DNA of 64,000 nucleotides from Clostridia bacterium (GTDB lineage: Bacteria > Bacillota > TC1 > UBA5767), in the NCBI GenBank assembly GCA_016887505.1, contig CP069393.1:620001-684000 (forward strand), written 5' to 3'. Shown one piece after another: positions 61,322 to 64,000 of the stretch. The position numbers were made by a program, and so were the translations under genes. The stretch's first letter is position 1, and every line of letters begins with the position of its first letter. A model generated the notes under the pieces. That model had not been told where the DNA came from. It saw nothing but the letters and a program-made list of their open reading frames with translations, and did not search any database.

Positions 61322-63391
61322 TTGATAATCAGAGTAGCAAAAACAGCTGGATTTTGTTATGGAGTGCGACGTGCGATTGATATCGCACAAAAGGCTAGGG
61401 ATGAACATGGGTTCATTTATACCTATGGTCCACTCATACATAACGCCCAGGAAGTAGAGCGATTAAAAAGTCAAGGCATTATGGAAATCAAGGATGCATC
61501 TTCTGCCGACTATCTGGTCATTCGTTCACATGGAATTGGAAAGGATACTAGAGAAAGCTTGCAGGATAGCAATAATTTGATTGATGCAACCTGTCCAAAT
61601 GTGTCAAAGGCCCAACGACTTTGTTCCCGGCTCGAAAAAGAAGATTATCATTGTATCATCGTGGGTGATAAAGACCATCCTGAAGTGCTGGGCTTACTAG
61701 AGTGGGGTGGAAAGAATGCAATTGCTGTAACTTCTGTTGCTGAGATTCCAGAATCTATTCTAGGATGCAAAGTTGCTTTGCTGTCACAGACCACACAGGA
61801 TGAACGGCTGTTCAAGGAAATCGAGAAATGGCTAACCGAGAGGGTAGCCGATTTGAAAGTATATAACACCATCTGTCTTGCAACATCAAGTAGACAGAAG
61901 GAAGCCATAGAACTGGCAGAAATATCTGATGTAATGATTGTAATTGGCGGTAAACATAGCGCCAATACCAATAAATTATTCTCTATAATTAGAGAAACAA
62001 AAACTCCGGTGTATCACATTGAAGAAGCTTGTGAGCTAAAAAATAAATGGTTCGCAAGTACGGATACAGTTGGGGTAACAGCTGGCGCATCAACGCCAGA
62101 CTGGATCATTGAGGAGGTTGTTGTAGCAATGGAAGAGATTAAGAACGAAACAATGGAGGAAAATACGGAATTAACTATGGCCGATATTTTCACCCCCAGC
62201 AGCGATGAGACTTATAAAGTCGGCGATATTTTAAATGCAGTAGTCGTGCAAGTGGGGCAAGACGAGGTTCTCGTGGACATCGGCGCAAAACGCGAAGGCG
62301 TAGTTGCAGCTAGAGAACTGGAGAATTTTGAAGAACTTAAAGCTGGTGATGAGCTTGAGTTGATGTTGGTTAAGAAAAGCAACAGAGAAGGCGCACCTGT
62401 GCTTTCTAAAAAAGCGATTGCCAGAAGAAAATATGAGAATGAAAAAAGACAACAAAAACGCGAGATGGCTAAAAAGTTCGACGGACTTAGTGCAAGCTTT
62501 GAAGAAAAAACTGAATTCGAAGTTACCGTTACCGAAGAAGTTAAAGGTGGCGTAGTCGTCGATTTAGATGGCCTTAGAGGATTTGTACCTGCTTCTCATT
62601 TAGAGATTGGGTTTGTTAACGACCTGAGCAAGTATGTAGGTGAAAAACTTCGTGTTCGCATTATTGAACTTGATAAAAAGAAAAATAGAATCGTTTTATC
62701 TCAAAAGGATATTTTAGCTGAAGAACGTGAATCACTAAAAGTAGAAACTTGGGCTAAACTTGAAGAGGGTGCTGTAGTAGAAGGTACGGTTTGCCGTACT
62801 GCAAAATTTGGTGCCTTCGTTGACCTTGGTGGCATTGATGGTTTGCTCCACATTTCTGAAATGGGATGGAATAAGGTAGATAAACCGGAAGACGCTGTAA
62901 ACATTGGCGATAAAATCGAAGTGAAAGTTCTTTCTATCGACCGCGATAAAGAGAAAATTGCACTTAGCTTGAAAGCCCTCCAGGAAGATCCTTGGGTAGT
63001 AGCTTCTACTAAGTATCCTGAAGGTAGCGTTGTTAAAGGTAAGGTATTAAGAACCACTGATTTCGGTGCATTCGTTGAAATCGAACCTGGTTTTGAAGGC
63101 TTGCTACATATCTCCGAACTAGCTTACGAACGTGTTGAAAAGGTTGAAGATGTCGTTAAACCTGGTGACATCGTAGATGTGAAGATCATCAAGATTAATC
63201 CTGATGAGAAAAAAATTGGATTGTCTATCAAAGCTACACTTGAAAAACCTGCAGCACCTGCAAGACCTAGACCTAAGAAAAAAGTTGCTCCTAAAGTAGA
63301 GAAAAAAGAGTTCCAATACTCTACAGAAGACGATGTTCCATTGACATTGGGAGATGTATTCGGCGATTTGCTGGATAGCACAAAAGAGTAA
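61322..63391 (+). CDS. ispH: IspH (HMBPP reductase) fused to S1-domain ribosomal protein
   Basis: This 689-residue protein joins two functions. Residues 1-280 are IspH, the 4Fe-4S enzyme making IPP and DMAPP in the MEP pathway; cluster Cys are C12 (AGFCYG), the Cys in DATCPNVSKAQ and the one in TICLATSSRQ. After a linker come four S1 RNA-binding repeats beginning near GDILNAVVVQVGQ, FEVTVTEEVKGG, GAVVEGTVCRTAKFGAF and GSVVKGKVLRTTDFGAF. The frame is continuous, and the fusion is known in several Clostridia. It uses TTG behind AGGAG and ends with a strong terminator. Confidence 0.96.
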   Translation: MIIRVAKTAGFCYGVRRAIDIAQKARDEHGFIYTYGPLIHNAQEVERLKSQGIMEIKDASSADYLVIRSHGIGKDTRESLQDSNNLIDATCPNVSKAQRLCSRLEKEDYHCIIVGDKDHPEVLGLLEWGGKNAIAVTSVAEIPESILGCKVALLSQTTQDERLFKEIEKWLTERVADLKVYNTICLATSSRQKEAIELAEISDVMIVIGGKHSANTNKLFSIIRETKTPVYHIEEACELKNKWFASTDTVGVTAGASTPDWIIEEVVVAMEEIKNETMEENTELTMADIFTPSSDETYKVGDILNAVVVQVGQDEVLVDIGAKREGVVAARELENFEELKAGDELELMLVKKSNREGAPVLSKKAIARRKYENEKRQQKREMAKKFDGLSASFEEKTEFEVTVTEEVKGGVVVDLDGLRGFVPASHLEIGFVNDLSKYVGEKLRVRIIELDKKKNRIVLSQKDILAEERESLKVETWAKLEEGAVVEGTVCRTAKFGAFVDLGGIDGLLHISEMGWNKVDKPEDAVNIGDKIEVKVLSIDRDKEKIALSLKALQEDPWVVASTKYPEGSVVKGKVLRTTDFGAFVEIEPGFEGLLHISELAYERVEKVEDVVKPGDIVDVKIIKINPDEKKIGLSIKATLEKPAAPARPRPKKKVAPKVEKKEFQYSTEDDVPLTLGDVFGDLLDSTKE

Positions 63392-63394
63392 TAT

Positions 63395-63426
63395 AAAAGC
63401 GATGGCCTTGGCCATCGCTTTTTTTA
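63395..63426 (+). terminator. Terminator after ispH-rpsA
   Basis: Thirteen-bp perfect stem AAAAGCGATGGCC / GGCCATCGCTTTT with a 2-base centre, followed by a T-run. Confidence 0.9.
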
Positions 63427-63474
63427 TTCTTTCTTTTGAAAAAAGAAGTTTTAAATATGTTAAAATAAACAAAG

Positions 63475-63550
63475 TGGTGCGCTTGACAGGATTCGAACCT
63501 GCGACTTCTAGCTCCGGAGGCTAGCGCTCTATCCACTGAGCTACAAACGC
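63475..63550 (-). tRNA. tRNA-Arg (anticodon CCG)
   Basis: On the minus strand the acceptor arm GCGTTTG pairs with CAAGCGC (one G-U). The D arm has GCTCAGTGGATAGAGC, the anticodon stem CTAGC/GCTAG encloses loop CTCCGGA giving CCG, and the T arm has TTCGAAT. Discriminator A and CCA are encoded. Confidence 0.95.
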
Positions 63551-63608
63551 GAACAACTAGTAGTATACTGAATTCTATGCCAGATGTAAAGTGAGGAATA
63601 CATAAAAT

Positions 63609-64000
63609 ATGAGAAGCATACAGTACAATCAAATCGTGCAAACTTTATCCAAAGCTTGCATAGATGCCAACATTCTGGCATCAGAGGATTTGCTCTGCGC
63701 CTACCAAAATGCAATTAAACATGATACTCAAGATATTGCTACGGAAGTGCTGCAGGACCTTTTTTTGAATGCCGAAATAGCCAAAAAAAATAATATGCCA
63801 ATTTGTCAGGATACGGGTAGTGCCGTAGTGTTTTTAGAATTAGGTCAAGATATTCAAATAGAAGGCGGCTATTTGATGGATGCTATTAATGAAGGGGTAC
63901 GCAAAGGGTATCGTGAGGGGTACCTAAGAAAATCTATCGTTTCCGATCCCTTAAAACGCATAAACACTGGCGACAACACTCCAGCCATAGTTCACACAGA
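63609..64000 (+). CDS. Fumarate hydratase, Fe-S class I, alpha subunit (cut by window edge)
   Basis: From ATG 63609 the frame stays open to the window end (about 130 residues). It matches the N-terminal domain of class I Fe-S hydro-lyases (FumA/TtdA alpha), with the Cys-containing MPICQDTGSAVVF segment, a ligand of the 4Fe-4S cluster, then EGVRKGYREGYLRKS and NTGDNTPAIVHTE. It interconverts fumarate and malate, or acts on tartrate; the beta subunit should follow outside the window. GAGG lies 12 bp before the ATG, rather far. Confidence 0.92.
   Translation, partial: MRSIQYNQIVQTLSKACIDANILASEDLLCAYQNAIKHDTQDIATEVLQDLFLNAEIAKKNNMPICQDTGSAVVFLELGQDIQIEGGYLMDAINEGVRKGYREGYLRKSIVSDPLKRINTGDNTPAIVHT

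Noticed and set aside
1-64000. CRISPR array, rRNA operon or prophage
   Set aside because: No regularly spaced repeats, rRNA sequence or phage structural genes were seen in the window.

Overview
The window looks like a chromosomal segment of a low-GC, Gram-positive anaerobe of the class Clostridia. The evidence is AT-rich coding sequence, strong AGGAGG-type ribosome binding sites, TTG starts on three genes, an IspH-S1 fusion, an FMN-riboswitch-controlled ribU and an Fe-S type fumarase. The conserved order def-fmt-rsmB ... rlmN-stp-prkC-rsgA-rpe and ackA-yceD-rpmF-plsX-acpP-rnc-smc-ftsY-ylxM-ffh-rpsP-khpA-rimM-trmD-rplS-lepB-rbgA-rnhB points the same way. The genus cannot be fixed from the sequence alone.

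0-13 kb is the accessory part. It holds an ammonium transporter cut by the window edge and an intact IS256-family element with a perfect 8-bp target duplication just upstream of it. Next come an NYN/OST-HTH protein with glycerate kinase and an N-formylglutamate amidohydrolase-like protein, then a YtrA-type GntR regulator with its ABC exporter. An SOS-controlled DNA polymerase IV with a small partner gene follows, then an IS110-family element and a three-gene AmmeMemoRadiSam-type cluster. A baeRF-family protein stands alone at 13-14 kb.

14.5-24 kb reads as a nucleoside uptake and salvage region. It has a complete BMP-type ABC importer (ATPase, two permeases, lipoprotein), a LacI regulator, an iron-sulfur flavoprotein, a 5'(3')-deoxyribonucleotidase-like HAD protein and deoxyribose-phosphate aldolase. 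Three palindromes of the form TGTAA-N4-TTACA lie before the importer and in the lacI/flavoprotein intergenic region, suggesting one LacI regulon. Inside this region is the most unusual gene of the window (19313-20638). It encodes a degenerate J-like domain lacking HPD, then one transmembrane helix, then a full BMP-type substrate-binding domain, and looks like a membrane receptor built from a duplicated transporter binding protein.

25-63 kb is dense housekeeping sequence: priA, def, fmt, a zinc metallopeptidase, rsmB, uppP, a KtrB/TrkH potassium channel subunit, rlmN, the Stp/PrkC phosphatase-kinase pair, rsgA, rpe, ribU under an FMN riboswitch, rsmD, ackA, fatty acid and ribosome genes, the smc/SRP block, tRNA modification genes, lepB, rbgA, rnhB, an RsuA-family pseudouridine synthase, yajQ, a CapA-like protein, ilvC, a YhiN flavoprotein, cmk and ispH-rpsA. 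The window closes with a tRNA-Arg(CCG) on the minus strand and the start of an Fe-S fumarase alpha subunit. Many promoters here have an extended -10 (TGnTATAAT-like), often without a good -35. No rRNA, CRISPR array or prophage was seen.
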